Of a stretch of DNA of 64,000 nt, positions 31,693 through 40,743 are shown one piece after another. Both the position numbers and the translations under genes were made by a program. The notes under the pieces are model-generated. The model saw nothing but the letters and a program-made list of their open reading frames with translations, was not told where the DNA came from and did no database searches. Positions within the stretch are counted from its first letter, which is position 1; every line of letters starts with the position of its first letter. The stretch is taken from NCBI RefSeq assembly GCF_014397245.1, contig NZ_JACLHY010000027.1, positions 1-64,000 on the forward strand. Direction: 5' to 3'. Origin of the DNA: Arenibacter arenosicollis. Lineage in GTDB: Bacteria; Bacteroidota; Bacteroidia; Flavobacteriales; Flavobacteriaceae.

Positions 31693-32576
31693 ATCAATTC
31701 CAAAAAATAATGCAAGGCAGGGTTGGTATTATTTTTTTTCCAAGCGGCAAAAAGCTCGGTCCTATGTGGCACCGTGTCAAGTTCCAAGAATTTAATCTTA
31801 TAATTATGTTCATCACGAAGCGAATTGGGAACAATGGAAATTCCCATACCGTTTTCCACCAACTTAAAAATAGTAGGACCGTGTATGGACTTGTGGGATA
31901 TACGGGGACTAAACCCTTGATCTGCACATAAATTCTGTATCTGTTGAAAATACATCGGGCTGTTTTCATTGGGAAAAAGAATAAAGGACTCCTCAGAAAG
32001 TTGTCCCATATGCTTAAAATTGTCTTTTGTTATAAAATGATCTTCAGGTAAAACCAGTGAAAAATTTTCCTTATAAACAGATTTGATTCGAAGATCTGGT
32101 GATACTATATTGGAACGCATGAAACCTATATCAAGCTCCTCATGTTCCAAGGCCCTAATCTGCTCTGTATTGGTAAGCTCCTCCAAATAGAAATTTATTT
32201 TGGTGTATTTCTTTCCAAATTGCTTTAAAATGGACGGTAAGTACATTTGCATGGCCGAACCTACGAATCCAATTTTTAATTGCCCTATTACTCCATCATG
32301 GGTCAATTGCCAACGCTCCATGGAATCTTCCAATTGTTTAAGAATAAGCTGTGCCTCTTTTACCAATAGTTGGCCAGGTCTACTAAGGGCAACCTTTCTA
32401 TTTGTCCTGTCGAATAGGGTCACCCCTAAAATAGCCTCCAATTGTTTTATTTGCTGGCTCAATGCCGACTGCGAAATGAAAAGGATATCGGCGGCTTTTC
32501 TATAATGCAATGTCTCTGCCAAAACCAAAAAATAGCGCAACGGACGAAGTTCCAATTGATTAGTGTTGCTTATCAT
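31689..32576 (-). CDS. LysR-family transcriptional regulator
   Basis: A 295-residue LTTR: N-terminal winged HTH (about 9-66, LRYFLVLAETLHYRKAADIL and SQSALSQQIKQLE) and a C-terminal substrate-binding domain (about 90-290, starting GQLKIGFVGSAM). It is divergent from the DUF1338 gene across 71 bp that includes a good promoter match, the classic LTTR layout, so it probably controls the DUF1338/ALDH pair with a pathway intermediate as co-inducer. Its 3' end overlaps the end of the FG-GAP gene by 4 bp in opposite orientation. Confidence 0.95.
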   Translation of the reverse strand: MISNTNQLELRPLRYFLVLAETLHYRKAADILFISQSALSQQIKQLEAILGVTLFDRTNRKVALSRPGQLLVKEAQLILKQLEDSMERWQLTHDGVIGQLKIGFVGSAMQMYLPSILKQFGKKYTKINFYLEELTNTEQIRALEHEELDIGFMRSNIVSPDLRIKSVYKENFSLVLPEDHFITKDNFKHMGQLSEESFILFPNENSPMYFQQIQNLCADQGFSPRISHKSIHGPTIFKLVENGMGISIVPNSLRDEHNYKIKFLELDTVPHRTELFAAWKKNNTNPALHYFLELI

Positions 32577-32593
32577 TTGTGAAGTAATAAGAA

Positions 32594-32624
32594 TTGTTTA
32601 AGATCAAATGTACAACTAAATTTG
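32594..32624 (+). promoter_or_regulatory. Flavobacterial promoter for the DUF1338-ALDH operon
   Basis: TTG (32594-32596), 20 bp spacer, TAAATTTG (32617-32624), matching TTG / TAnnTTTG. The predicted start of transcription near 32631 is just before the ATG at 32648. It lies in the divergent gap with the LysR gene. Confidence 0.6.
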
Positions 32625-32647
32625 TTCCTTTAATAATAATATCTGAT

Positions 32648-33556
32648 ATGGAAACAAAGAGAAATACAGCTCTGGACACTATTTTGGAGGCATTGTTTAC
32701 TCCTTATAGAGAACGTGTACCTGATGTGCAGAAAATAAGTAAAGCCATGATCTCACATGGAATTATCCAAGATGAAAATGAAATTGTAAACGATCATATC
32801 GCCTTTAGGACCTTGGGTATTCCTAACTTAGGGATAAACTCATTCGAAAAAATATTTTTGCATTACGGATATGAAAAAAGGGATTATTACTATTTTGAAG
32901 GAAAGAAATTGGATGCCTACTGGTATGCACCACCTGCAGACAATTACCCGCGAATTTTTATGAGCGAACTCAGGGTTTCCGAACTTTCAGAAGAGGCCCA
33001 GAAAATTATAAAAAAGTATACCCGAGATATTACTTCAGACCCGGTAGACCAGATTGACTTGAACGACACCAAGCAGGTTGGACAATTTTTTTATAAACCA
33101 TTATGGAATATGCCAACCTTGGTTGATTATAATACCTTGGCCGATGAAAGCGAGTATGCTGCATGGGTAATTTATAACCGGTATTATTTAAACCATTATA
33201 CCATAAGTGTTCATGATCTTCCGAATGCCTACAATACCATTGAAAAATTCAATATGTTTTTGGAATCCATAGATATAAAATTGAATACTTCTGGGGGTAA
33301 GATCAAAACAAGCAAAGATGGACTTCTAAAGCAAAGTAGCACCATCGCCAAAATGGTAGAGGCAGAATTTAGTGGAGGAGCGAAAGCCCTAATAGCAGGA
33401 AGTTACGTTGAATTCGCGGAACGCCTTCCCTTACCAGCATACCAGGATGGTAAGACAATAAATTTTACTAGAGAACAAAGACGGGATGGATTTGAATCGG
33501 CCAACGCGGACAAAATATTTGAAAGTACGTATAGAGAACAGACTAAAAATGTGTAA
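32648..33556 (+). CDS. DUF1338 family 2-oxoadipate dioxygenase/decarboxylase (HglS-like)
   Basis: A 302-residue DUF1338 protein. HglS of this family converts 2-oxoadipate to D-2-hydroxyglutarate in bacterial lysine breakdown, using Fe(II) and O2. The expected metal ligands are visible as His50 (NDHIAFRTLG), His183 (LNHYTISVH) and Glu255 (GSYVEFAERLP). The ATG at 32648 is preferred; an in-frame TTG at 32594 is part of the -33 promoter element. It lies 2 bp before an ALDH7-type dehydrogenase and is divergent from a LysR gene. The pair gives the last two specific steps of aminoadipate-route lysine or hydroxylysine catabolism, apart from the 2-aminoadipate transaminase, which is not in the window. 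Confidence 0.88.
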   Translation: METKRNTALDTILEALFTPYRERVPDVQKISKAMISHGIIQDENEIVNDHIAFRTLGIPNLGINSFEKIFLHYGYEKRDYYYFEGKKLDAYWYAPPADNYPRIFMSELRVSELSEEAQKIIKKYTRDITSDPVDQIDLNDTKQVGQFFYKPLWNMPTLVDYNTLADESEYAAWVIYNRYYLNHYTISVHDLPNAYNTIEKFNMFLESIDIKLNTSGGKIKTSKDGLLKQSSTIAKMVEAEFSGGAKALIAGSYVEFAERLPLPAYQDGKTINFTREQRRDGFESANADKIFESTYREQTKNV

Positions 33557-33558
33557 AT

Positions 33559-35085
33559 ATGAAGAAAGTAATAGATGATCTTGGGTTAAAAACACCTTTT
33601 TACGGTGCCAGTAGTGGGCAGAGAAATTGGGTAGGTAGGGGTGACAAACTAAATATCAAGTCCCCTGTTGACGGTAAATTGATTGGTGAGATAAACCTTG
33701 CCGAAAATAAGGACTATGAGTCCCTGATGGCTGAAGCCCAAATTGCATTTCCAATATGGAAAGCGATGCCAGCACCCCACCGTGGAGAAATTGTACGTCA
33801 GTTTGGGGATGCTCTTAGAAAGGAAAAGGAAAACCTGGGAAAATTGGTAAGCTATGAAATGGGAAAGAGCCTACAGGAAGGCTATGGAGAAGTTCAGGAA
33901 ATGATCGACATCTGTGATTTTGCCGTGGGCCTATCACGACAGTTGTATGGTCTGCAAATGCATTCAGAAAGACCAGGCCATAGAATGTTTGAACAGTGGC
34001 ACCCATTGGGAGTGGTAGGTATCATTTCCGCCTTTAATTTTCCTGTAGCGGTATGGGCATGGAATGCTGCACTAGCATGGGTATGTGGAAATGTATGTAT
34101 TTGGAAGCCATCTGAAAAAACTCCTTTTTCTGCAATGGCTTGTCAGGAAATTTTCAGAAAGGTATTAATAGCGAACGACCTTCCGGAGGGAATTTCCAAT
34201 GTAATCATAGGAGATCGCGCTATTGGAAAATTAATGTCCTCCGACCCAAACATAGCCTTAATATCCGCAACGGGTTCTACCCAAATGGGAAAGAGCGTAG
34301 CTGAAACAGTTGGCAGACGTTTGGGAAAATCTATATTGGAACTAGGTGGTAACAATGCCATAATTGTAGCTGAAGATGCAGATTTAAATCACGCAGTTCC
34401 AGCGATTGTTTTTGGTGCCGTGGGTACCGCTGGACAACGTTGTACTTCTACTAGACGGTTAATCGTTCACGAGAGTCAATTCGAATCCCTATTGGAGAAA
34501 TTAAAACAAGCATATGGTCAAATACGTATAGGTGACCCCTTGGATGAAAATAACCATGTAGGGCCATTAATTGACACCATGGCAGTAGAGGCTTATTTAA
34601 ATACGGTAGAAAAAGCCCAGAACCAAGGCGGCGAACTTGTTTATGGCGGCCAAGTTTTAGATGGAGAAAAATGTACCTCCGGCTGTTATGTTATGCCTAC
34701 TATTATCAAGGCCGATCAAAATATGCCCATTATGAAACAGGAAACCTTTGCTCCAATTCTTTATGTAACCTCATATAAAGACCTGAACGAAGCCATTAAC
34801 ATCCAAAATAACGTACCCCAAGGATTATCCTCATCCATATTTACCTTGAACATGAGAAAAGCAGAAACCTTCTTATCTAACTCAGGTTCCGATTGTGGAA
34901 TTGCCAATGTGAACATAGGAACCTCAGGCGCAGAAATTGGAGGAGCTTTTGGGGGTGAAAAAGAAACGGGCGGTGGCCGAGAAAGTGGCTCCGATTCTTG
35001 GAAAGCCTATATGCGAAGACAGACCTGTACCATAAATTACAGTACAGATTTACCATTAGCCCAAGGGATAAAATTTGATTTGTAA
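33559..35085 (+). CDS. ALDH7-type aminoadipate-semialdehyde dehydrogenase
   Basis: A 508-residue NAD(P)-dependent aldehyde dehydrogenase resembling the antiquitin/ALDH7 group, which oxidises 2-aminoadipate 6-semialdehyde to 2-aminoadipate. Catalytic residues are present: Asn160 (AFNFPVAVW), Glu261 (LELGGNN) and nucleophile Cys295 (GQRCTSTRRL). The C-terminal GAEIGGAFGGEKETGGGRESG segment is shown here as GGAFGGEKETGGGRESG. Its start is 2 bp after the DUF1338 stop, so the genes are co-transcribed, and a strong terminator follows at 35124. The aminoadipate-semialdehyde assignment is strengthened by its DUF1338 partner; other semialdehydes cannot be excluded from sequence alone. Confidence 0.88.
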   Translation: MKKVIDDLGLKTPFYGASSGQRNWVGRGDKLNIKSPVDGKLIGEINLAENKDYESLMAEAQIAFPIWKAMPAPHRGEIVRQFGDALRKEKENLGKLVSYEMGKSLQEGYGEVQEMIDICDFAVGLSRQLYGLQMHSERPGHRMFEQWHPLGVVGIISAFNFPVAVWAWNAALAWVCGNVCIWKPSEKTPFSAMACQEIFRKVLIANDLPEGISNVIIGDRAIGKLMSSDPNIALISATGSTQMGKSVAETVGRRLGKSILELGGNNAIIVAEDADLNHAVPAIVFGAVGTAGQRCTSTRRLIVHESQFESLLEKLKQAYGQIRIGDPLDENNHVGPLIDTMAVEAYLNTVEKAQNQGGELVYGGQVLDGEKCTSGCYVMPTIIKADQNMPIMKQETFAPILYVTSYKDLNEAINIQNNVPQGLSSSIFTLNMRKAETFLSNSGSDCGIANVNIGTSGAEIGGAFGGEKETGGGRESGSDSWKAYMRRQTCTINYSTDLPLAQGIKFDL

Positions 35086-35123
35086 TCTTTAGAAATTAAA
35101 TAAAACTTCAATTATATATTATC

Positions 35124-35175
35124 ATAGTGCTCTGTATAAATGTTAAAAACATAAACAGAGCACTATTTTAATTTA
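35124..35175 (+). terminator. Strong Rho-independent terminator after ALDH
   Basis: A perfect 12-bp stem (ATAGTGCTCTGT, 35124-35135, with ACAGAGCACTAT, 35155-35166) and an inner ATGTT/AACAT pair, followed by TTTAATTT. It marks the end of the DUF1338-ALDH operon. Confidence 0.8.
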
Positions 35176-35259
35176 AGATTATCTTTATTGACTGAGAGTG
35201 ACACTGCATGCAAAGGACACGATCGATGACCAATATTCCACGGAAGGAGTAAAACAGGG

Positions 35260-35657
35260 GACCAACGTTCCGTTCGCATTACCGATGAGCTAAGGGAAAT
35301 TTTGAATTTTTATATTGAAGGTAAATCAAAGGTTGATTATCTGTTTCCTGCAAACTATGACGGTAACACAAAGAGTTATGAAAAATACAAGTCCCTGCGC
35401 AGAAGAATGAACGGCCATCTCAAATCCATTGACACGGATGCAGGAATTTAGGAGGAATTCACCACCTATTCCATCCGCCATTCCTGGGTAACCATCGCCA
35501 AGTTTATGGGAATCCCTACAGAGGTAATCAGCGATGGATTGGCCATAATTCCTTAAAAACAACACAGAGCTATCTTAAGAGTTTTACCAACAATGTATTG
35601 GATAAGGCTAACGAAATGGTAGGATTATATTATATGACACGTATTGTCGAACAATAG
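35260..35657 (+). pseudogene. Decayed tyrosine-recombinase (integrase) C-terminal fragment
   Basis: Reading from 35281 gives TDELREILNFYIEGKSK... with the typical Bacteroidetes integrase features: an LFPANYDG segment, TTYSIRHSW (catalytic Arg-His block) and MGIPTEVISDGL. A TAG at 35449-35451 interrupts it just before EEFTTYSIRHSW. At 35541-35542 a one-base loss shifts frame; in the next frame the motif resumes as GHNSLKTTQSYLKSF (catalytic Tyr) and ends at a TAG at 35657. The N-terminal and Arm/core-binding regions are gone. This is therefore a broken remnant of a mobile element, not an active gene. No flanking att repeats were recognised. Confidence 0.85.
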
Positions 35658-35796
35658 AACAAAATGAGGTTTCCCTGTCTTACGAACATCCATAAATTTA
35701 CCAGCTAACATATAAATGGTTGGAATGCCTAGCTTCCACCTTTATAATGACAGTAATAAATTTACCCCTTTTACCTAATCATAAAGAATTTGGAGT

Positions 35797-38700
35797 ATGA
35801 AAATATGTGGAAATATTTGGCATTCTATAGTTTTGCCCCTTTTTATTTTAACAATTTTTTGGGGCTCTGCACAGGAAAAACCTACATTATTTAAATTGTT
35901 ACCTGAAACAAAAACAACTATTGGTTTTAATAATCAACTATTTGAAAATGACACACTCAATATTCTTAATCAGGCCAATATCTACAATGGCGGTGGTGTA
36001 GGAATTGGTGATTTTAACCAGGACGGCCTTATGGATATTTACTTTGCAGGAAACATGGTATCGAGTAAATTGTACATGAATAAAGGCAATTTGCAATTTC
36101 AGGATATCACACAAATTGCCAATGTTAATGGACACGACAGATGGATTACAGGAGTATCAGTGGTGGACATAAATACGGATGGATTGCCAGATATTTATTT
36201 GTCAGCATCCTTTAGGCCGGATCCTATTCGTCGAACTAATTTACTGTATATTAATCAAGGGGTTAATAAACAGGGTGTTCCCATATTTAAAGAATCCGCA
36301 GTTGCCTACGGACTTGCAGACAATGGATATAGTACACAAGCCTATTTTTTTGATTATGACAGGGACGGTGATCTTGATATGTACCAAGTGACCAATGAAA
36401 TATATGATCCTAGAACACCCATTTATTACCGTGCCAAATTGACGGATGGCAGTGCCAAGAACACGGATAGGTTATATCGAAATAATGGTAACCAAACTTT
36501 CTCCGATGTTTCCAAAGAGGCGGGAATAGGATTGGAAGGTTGGGGACATGCGGCGGCTATTACGGATATCAATGGCGATGGTTGGCCTGATATATATGTA
36601 GCCAATGACTTCATTTCCAACGACCTGTGCTACATTAACAATAAAAATGGCACTTTCACAAATCGTCTGGACGACTATTTTAAACACACAGCTTGGAACG
36701 CCATGGGCACCGATATCGTGGATGTCAATAACGACGGACATGTAGACCTGATTTCTTTGGAAATGCTTCCGGAAAACAATCTTCGTAAAAAACGAATGCT
36801 CAGTGGCAATGAATATTACAACTATATCAACAATAGTCAATACAATTACAACCACCAATATGTTAGAAACGTTTTGCAAATAAATAGCGGTCCTGACCAG
36901 AATGGTAAATCTGTTTTTAAAGATATGGGCTTTATGGCCGGGATATATCAAACGGATTGGAGTTGGTGCCCTTTGGTTGCCGATTTCGACAATGATGGGC
37001 TCCGTGATATCATTATTACTAATGGCCTACCTAGGGATGTTACGGATTTAGACTATATAGCCTATGACAATGGACAAAGTGGTAGTTCACAAAGTGCTAC
37101 TTTGGCCATGACAGATTCCTTGCCAGTCGTAAAACTAGCCAACTATGCATATAAAAATACCAATGGAATAATCTTCGAAAACGTTTCCAAGGCTTGGGGA
37201 ATAGACCATTTGTCCTTTTCCAATGGTGCAGCATATGCCGACCTTGATAATGATGGAGATTTGGAGGTTGTGATAAATAATATTAATGGACCAGCATTTA
37301 TTTATGAAAACACTACCAATAAAACAGGCAGTCATCTCACTATTAATTTGGAAGGACCTAAATTTAATACTAATGGTGTAGGTGCGTCCATAAAAATATT
37401 CTATTCCGGGAATCGCCAACTGCATTATGAACATTACCCCATTCGAGGTTATTTATCTACGCACGACCAAAGAGTGCATCTTGGTTTGGGTGAAGCAAAA
37501 AAAATTGATTCGTTAAGGATCTATTGGCCTGATGGTAAACAACAATTAAAAAAAGATATTTCTTTGGGGGCGCCCCTTACACTTAAATATAATGATTCCC
37601 ATAAACCAAACTCCATCCCTACTAACAATTCGGCCAATTTATTATTCATGAACTCGGCAAGCACTTACAATATAAATTTCAAACCTAAGGAAACCGATTT
37701 TGTAGATTATAATATCCAAAGTACCCTACCCCATAAATTAAGTCAGTTTGGCCCCGGAATAGCCGTAGGCGACATCGATAATAACGGCTACGAAGATTTT
37801 TATATTGGAGGCTCCTCCGATAATCCCGGTGTGTTCTTTATGCAGGATGCCAATGCCAAGTTCTCAATGGATTCTTCAAGGTTTTTGCAGGAAGAGGATA
37901 TTTTGTACGAAGATATGGGGGTACTGTTTTTAGATGTTGACAATGATAATGATCTAGATCTATATATGGTAAGTGGGAGTTACGAAATCCCTGCCAATCA
38001 TGCCATTAGTAATGATCGTCTTTTTATAAACAATGGTGAAGGAATGTTTGAAAGAGATATTAATAGCCTCCCCCCAGATTTCACAAACGGTTCTTGTGTA
38101 AAGGCCGCAGATTTCGATGGTGATGGGGATTTAGACCTTTTCGTGGGAGGTCGGGTCGTATCTGCAGCATATCCTGCGGCACCAAAAAGTTATTTATTAA
38201 GAAATGAGAACGGAAAATTTATTGATGTGACTAATGACTATTCTCCAGGATTAAAAAATATAGGTATGGTAACAGATGCCTTGTGGACCGATTTTGACAA
38301 TGATGGAAAAACCGATCTGGTATTGGCAGGAGAATGGATGCCCATAACATTTTTGAAAAACACTGGGTCATCTTTGGTAAAAGTGGATGTAGGCATAGAA
38401 AAACAGTCCGGCTGGTGGAATAGTTTAGTGGCAGGCGATTTTGATAATGATGGTGACATGGATTATGTTGCTGGTAATTTGGGTCTTAATACCAATTATA
38501 CGGCTACCCCAACAGAACCGATGACCATAATCGCCAAAGACATCGACAATAATGGTTCCCTAGATGCAATGGTATTCTGTTATATGACCGGTGATGACGG
38601 CATCCGTCAATCATTTCCCATTGCTTCAAGGGACGATCTGGTTGGCCAGGTAATTACAATGCGAAAGAAGTTCCCTACTTATCAATCTTATGGCTTGGCC

Positions 38701-39342
38701 AGTATGGACGATTTATGGAATGAAACTGACAAGGAGAGTGCCATAATCCTGGAGAGCACTGAAATGCGCACTTCCTATATTGAAAATAAGGGTAACGGAA
38801 AGTTTGAATTGCACCCACTGCCACTTCAGGCACAGGAAGCTCCTGTATATGGCATGTTGGCCAATGACATTGATGGAGATGGAAATTTGGATCTTCTAAT
38901 GGTAGGCAACGATTATGGGATGGATCCTTATAGCGGAAGGCACGATGCCTTTAATGGCCTTTGCCTAAGAGGAGACGGTGAAGGTAATTTTAACGCTATG
39001 CCATCCGCCAATACAGGTTTTCATGTCCCTGGAGATGCAAAAGGGCTGGCACAATTATATACTGCAAAAAATGAACCGGTACTAATTGCTACCCAAAACC
39101 AAGATGATCTTTTAGTGTTTAGCAGCAATAATCCAACCCAAAAAACTATCGATCGTTGGGTGGATCTTAATGTGGATGATTTTTCTGCGGAAATCATATA
39201 TAAGGATGGACGGAAAAAAAGATTGGAATTTTACTACGGTTCTACTTATATGTCACAATCCACACGTAAACTGCCCATTGAAAAAGATATGGCCAAGATC
39301 ACAATTATTAATTATAAAGGAAATAAAAGAAACGTTTTATGA
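35797..39342 (+). CDS. FG-GAP/VCBS repeat protein with ASPIC/UnbV domain (copy 2)
   Basis: An 1181-residue paralogue of the 28366-31692 protein with the same layout: FG-GAP set 1 (GDFNQDGLMDIYF, DINTDGLPD, DYDRDGDLD, DINGDGWPD, DVNNDGHVD, DFDNDGLRD), ASPIC/UnbV (about 525-600, EHYPIRGYLSTHD and IYWPDGKQQ) and FG-GAP set 2 (DIDNNGYED, DVDNDNDLD, DFDGDGDLD, DIDGDGNLD). It has a cleavable signal peptide (PLFILTIFWGSAQ) rather than a lipobox. The last codons overlap the start of the haloperoxidase-like gene (ATGA overlap), so the two are translationally coupled. Probably an exported Ca-binding propeller protein of unknown ligand. Confidence 0.85.
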   Translation: MKICGNIWHSIVLPLFILTIFWGSAQEKPTLFKLLPETKTTIGFNNQLFENDTLNILNQANIYNGGGVGIGDFNQDGLMDIYFAGNMVSSKLYMNKGNLQFQDITQIANVNGHDRWITGVSVVDINTDGLPDIYLSASFRPDPIRRTNLLYINQGVNKQGVPIFKESAVAYGLADNGYSTQAYFFDYDRDGDLDMYQVTNEIYDPRTPIYYRAKLTDGSAKNTDRLYRNNGNQTFSDVSKEAGIGLEGWGHAAAITDINGDGWPDIYVANDFISNDLCYINNKNGTFTNRLDDYFKHTAWNAMGTDIVDVNNDGHVDLISLEMLPENNLRKKRMLSGNEYYNYINNSQYNYNHQYVRNVLQINSGPDQNGKSVFKDMGFMAGIYQTDWSWCPLVADFDNDGLRDIIITNGLPRDVTDLDYIAYDNGQSGSSQSATLAMTDSLPVVKLANYAYKNTNGIIFENVSKAWGIDHLSFSNGAAYADLDNDGDLEVVINNINGPAFIYENTTNKTGSHLTINLEGPKFNTNGVGASIKIFYSGNRQLHYEHYPIRGYLSTHDQRVHLGLGEAKKIDSLRIYWPDGKQQLKKDISLGAPLTLKYNDSHKPNSIPTNNSANLLFMNSASTYNINFKPKETDFVDYNIQSTLPHKLSQFGPGIAVGDIDNNGYEDFYIGGSSDNPGVFFMQDANAKFSMDSSRFLQEEDILYEDMGVLFLDVDNDNDLDLYMVSGSYEIPANHAISNDRLFINNGEGMFERDINSLPPDFTNGSCVKAADFDGDGDLDLFVGGRVVSAAYPAAPKSYLLRNENGKFIDVTNDYSPGLKNIGMVTDALWTDFDNDGKTDLVLAGEWMPITFLKNTGSSLVKVDVGIEKQSGWWNSLVAGDFDNDGDMDYVAGNLGLNTNYTATPTEPMTIIAKDIDNNGSLDAMVFCYMTGDDGIRQSFPIASRDDLVGQVITMRKKFPTYQSYGLASMDDLWNETDKESAIILESTEMRTSYIENKGNGKFELHPLPLQAQEAPVYGMLANDIDGDGNLDLLMVGNDYGMDPYSGRHDAFNGLCLRGDGEGNFNAMPSANTGFHVPGDAKGLAQLYTAKNEPVLIATQNQDDLLVFSSNNPTQKTIDRWVDLNVDDFSAEIIYKDGRKKRLEFYYGSTYMSQSTRKLPIEKDMAKITIINYKGNKRNVL

Positions 39343-40667
39343 AGAGGATATTTTGGTTTGGAATATTAATTTTAGGTACCCTAAATTCAAATTGGGCACA
39401 AAACTGGAAATCAAAAACGGAACACGCCGATTTTGTTCATAGAGCCATCAAACAGGTTACAGATGTTATGGTCTATGATATTTATTCACCTCCTGTAACC
39501 AGTCGCACCTATGCCTATGTTTCCGTAGCGGCATACGAAACATTAATTCAAGACCAGAAAGATTATGTCAGTTTGGCTGGGCAGTTGAATGGGCTCGGAA
39601 TTGTTCCAACTCCCGACAAGAAAAAGGAATATAGCTTCACCTTGGCAGCAGTACATGCCATACTAACTTCGGGAAAATCCTTTGTAATATCCGAGGAAAG
39701 GATAGATGATTTTGAAAATATTATTCTCCAGGAATTTAAGGACATTGGGATACCTGATGATGTATACAACAACTCCATGGCCTACGGACAACAGGTAGCC
39801 GAACATATACTCAAGTGGGCTTCCGAGGACAAATATAAAGAGACCAGGACCTTGCCGCAATATAGCGTTAAAAATGATTCTGCTTCTTGGAAACCGACCC
39901 CTCCGGCATATATTAAAGCCATTGAACCTAACTGGAACAAGCTCCGAACTTTCTTGATCGATTCCGCAGCCCAGTTTAAGCCGATAGCACCACCATTATT
40001 TTCCGTAGATAGCAGTAGTGTTTTTTATAGGGATGTTATTGCAGTATATAATCAAGTTCGCAAAAACACAGAAGAGGAGATTGAGATAGCAAAATTTTGG
40101 GATTGTAATCCGTTTAAAATGAATGTAAGGGGGCATGTGATGTACGCTACAAAGAAAATTTCCCCCAACGGACATTGGATGAACATCACTTCATTGGTAT
40201 GTAAAAAAGTCAATGCCTCAGCTGTAAGATCCGCCGAGGCCTATGCTTGTCTAGCAGTAAGTTTGGCCGATGCCTTTATTAGCTGCTGGGATGAAAAATA
40301 CAGGAGCGCGGTAATACGACCAGAAACCTATATCAATATTTACATTGATCCAAATTGGTTACCTGTACTGCAAACCCCGCCATTTCCCGAATATACTAGC
40401 GGACACAGTGTTGTATCCTCCAGTGCGGCAATAATGCTGACCAAGATGTTCGGGGATAATTTTGCTTTTGCAGATTCTACTGAAGAAGAATTTGGATTGC
40501 CTACACGTAATTTTAGTTCGTTCAAAAAAGCTGCCGAAGAAGCGGCGATCAGTAGATTTTACGGCGGAATTCATTATATGCCCGCCATAGCCAATGGACA
40601 GGATGAAGGGTATGCGATTGGAGAATTCTTCGTCAACAATCTTAATACAAGAAAAAACAAAGGGTAG
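39339..40667 (+). CDS. Exported vanadium-haloperoxidase / PAP2-like protein
   Basis: A 442-residue all-alpha protein with a signal peptide (IFWFGILILGTLNSNWA). The vanadate/phosphate-binding motifs are nearly complete: K320-x6-R327-P (KYRSAVIRP), SGH with His356 (PEYTSGHSV) and SR-x5-H with Arg406 and His412 (SRFYGGIH). The Asp usually found four residues after the last His is Ala416 here. Members are either vanadium haloperoxidases or acid phosphatases, and the sequence does not decide which. It overlaps the upstream FG-GAP/UnbV gene by 4 bp, and the two were probably kept together as a unit. Confidence 0.85.
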   Translation: MKRIFWFGILILGTLNSNWAQNWKSKTEHADFVHRAIKQVTDVMVYDIYSPPVTSRTYAYVSVAAYETLIQDQKDYVSLAGQLNGLGIVPTPDKKKEYSFTLAAVHAILTSGKSFVISEERIDDFENIILQEFKDIGIPDDVYNNSMAYGQQVAEHILKWASEDKYKETRTLPQYSVKNDSASWKPTPPAYIKAIEPNWNKLRTFLIDSAAQFKPIAPPLFSVDSSSVFYRDVIAVYNQVRKNTEEEIEIAKFWDCNPFKMNVRGHVMYATKKISPNGHWMNITSLVCKKVNASAVRSAEAYACLAVSLADAFISCWDEKYRSAVIRPETYINIYIDPNWLPVLQTPPFPEYTSGHSVVSSSAAIMLTKMFGDNFAFADSTEEEFGLPTRNFSSFKKAAEEAAISRFYGGIHYMPAIANGQDEGYAIGEFFVNNLNTRKNKG

Positions 40668-40693
40668 TTTTCCAATGTTTAAAATAGTGGATC

Positions 40694-40725
40694 CTTTGGA
40701 TTGAACACTTAATCGAAATCCAAAG
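40694..40725. terminator. Hairpin between convergent genes
   Basis: CTTTGGATT (40694-40702) pairs with AATCCAAAG (40717-40725) in the 76-bp gap between the haloperoxidase-like gene and the PHP-fold gene. No clear T-run. Confidence 0.4.
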
Positions 40726-40743
40726 CCAGAAGCATTAGGTATC

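Noticed and set aside
32594-32647. TTG start extending the DUF1338 protein by 18 residues
   Set aside because: The TTG is the -33 element of a good promoter match, and the extension is not shared with the family start.
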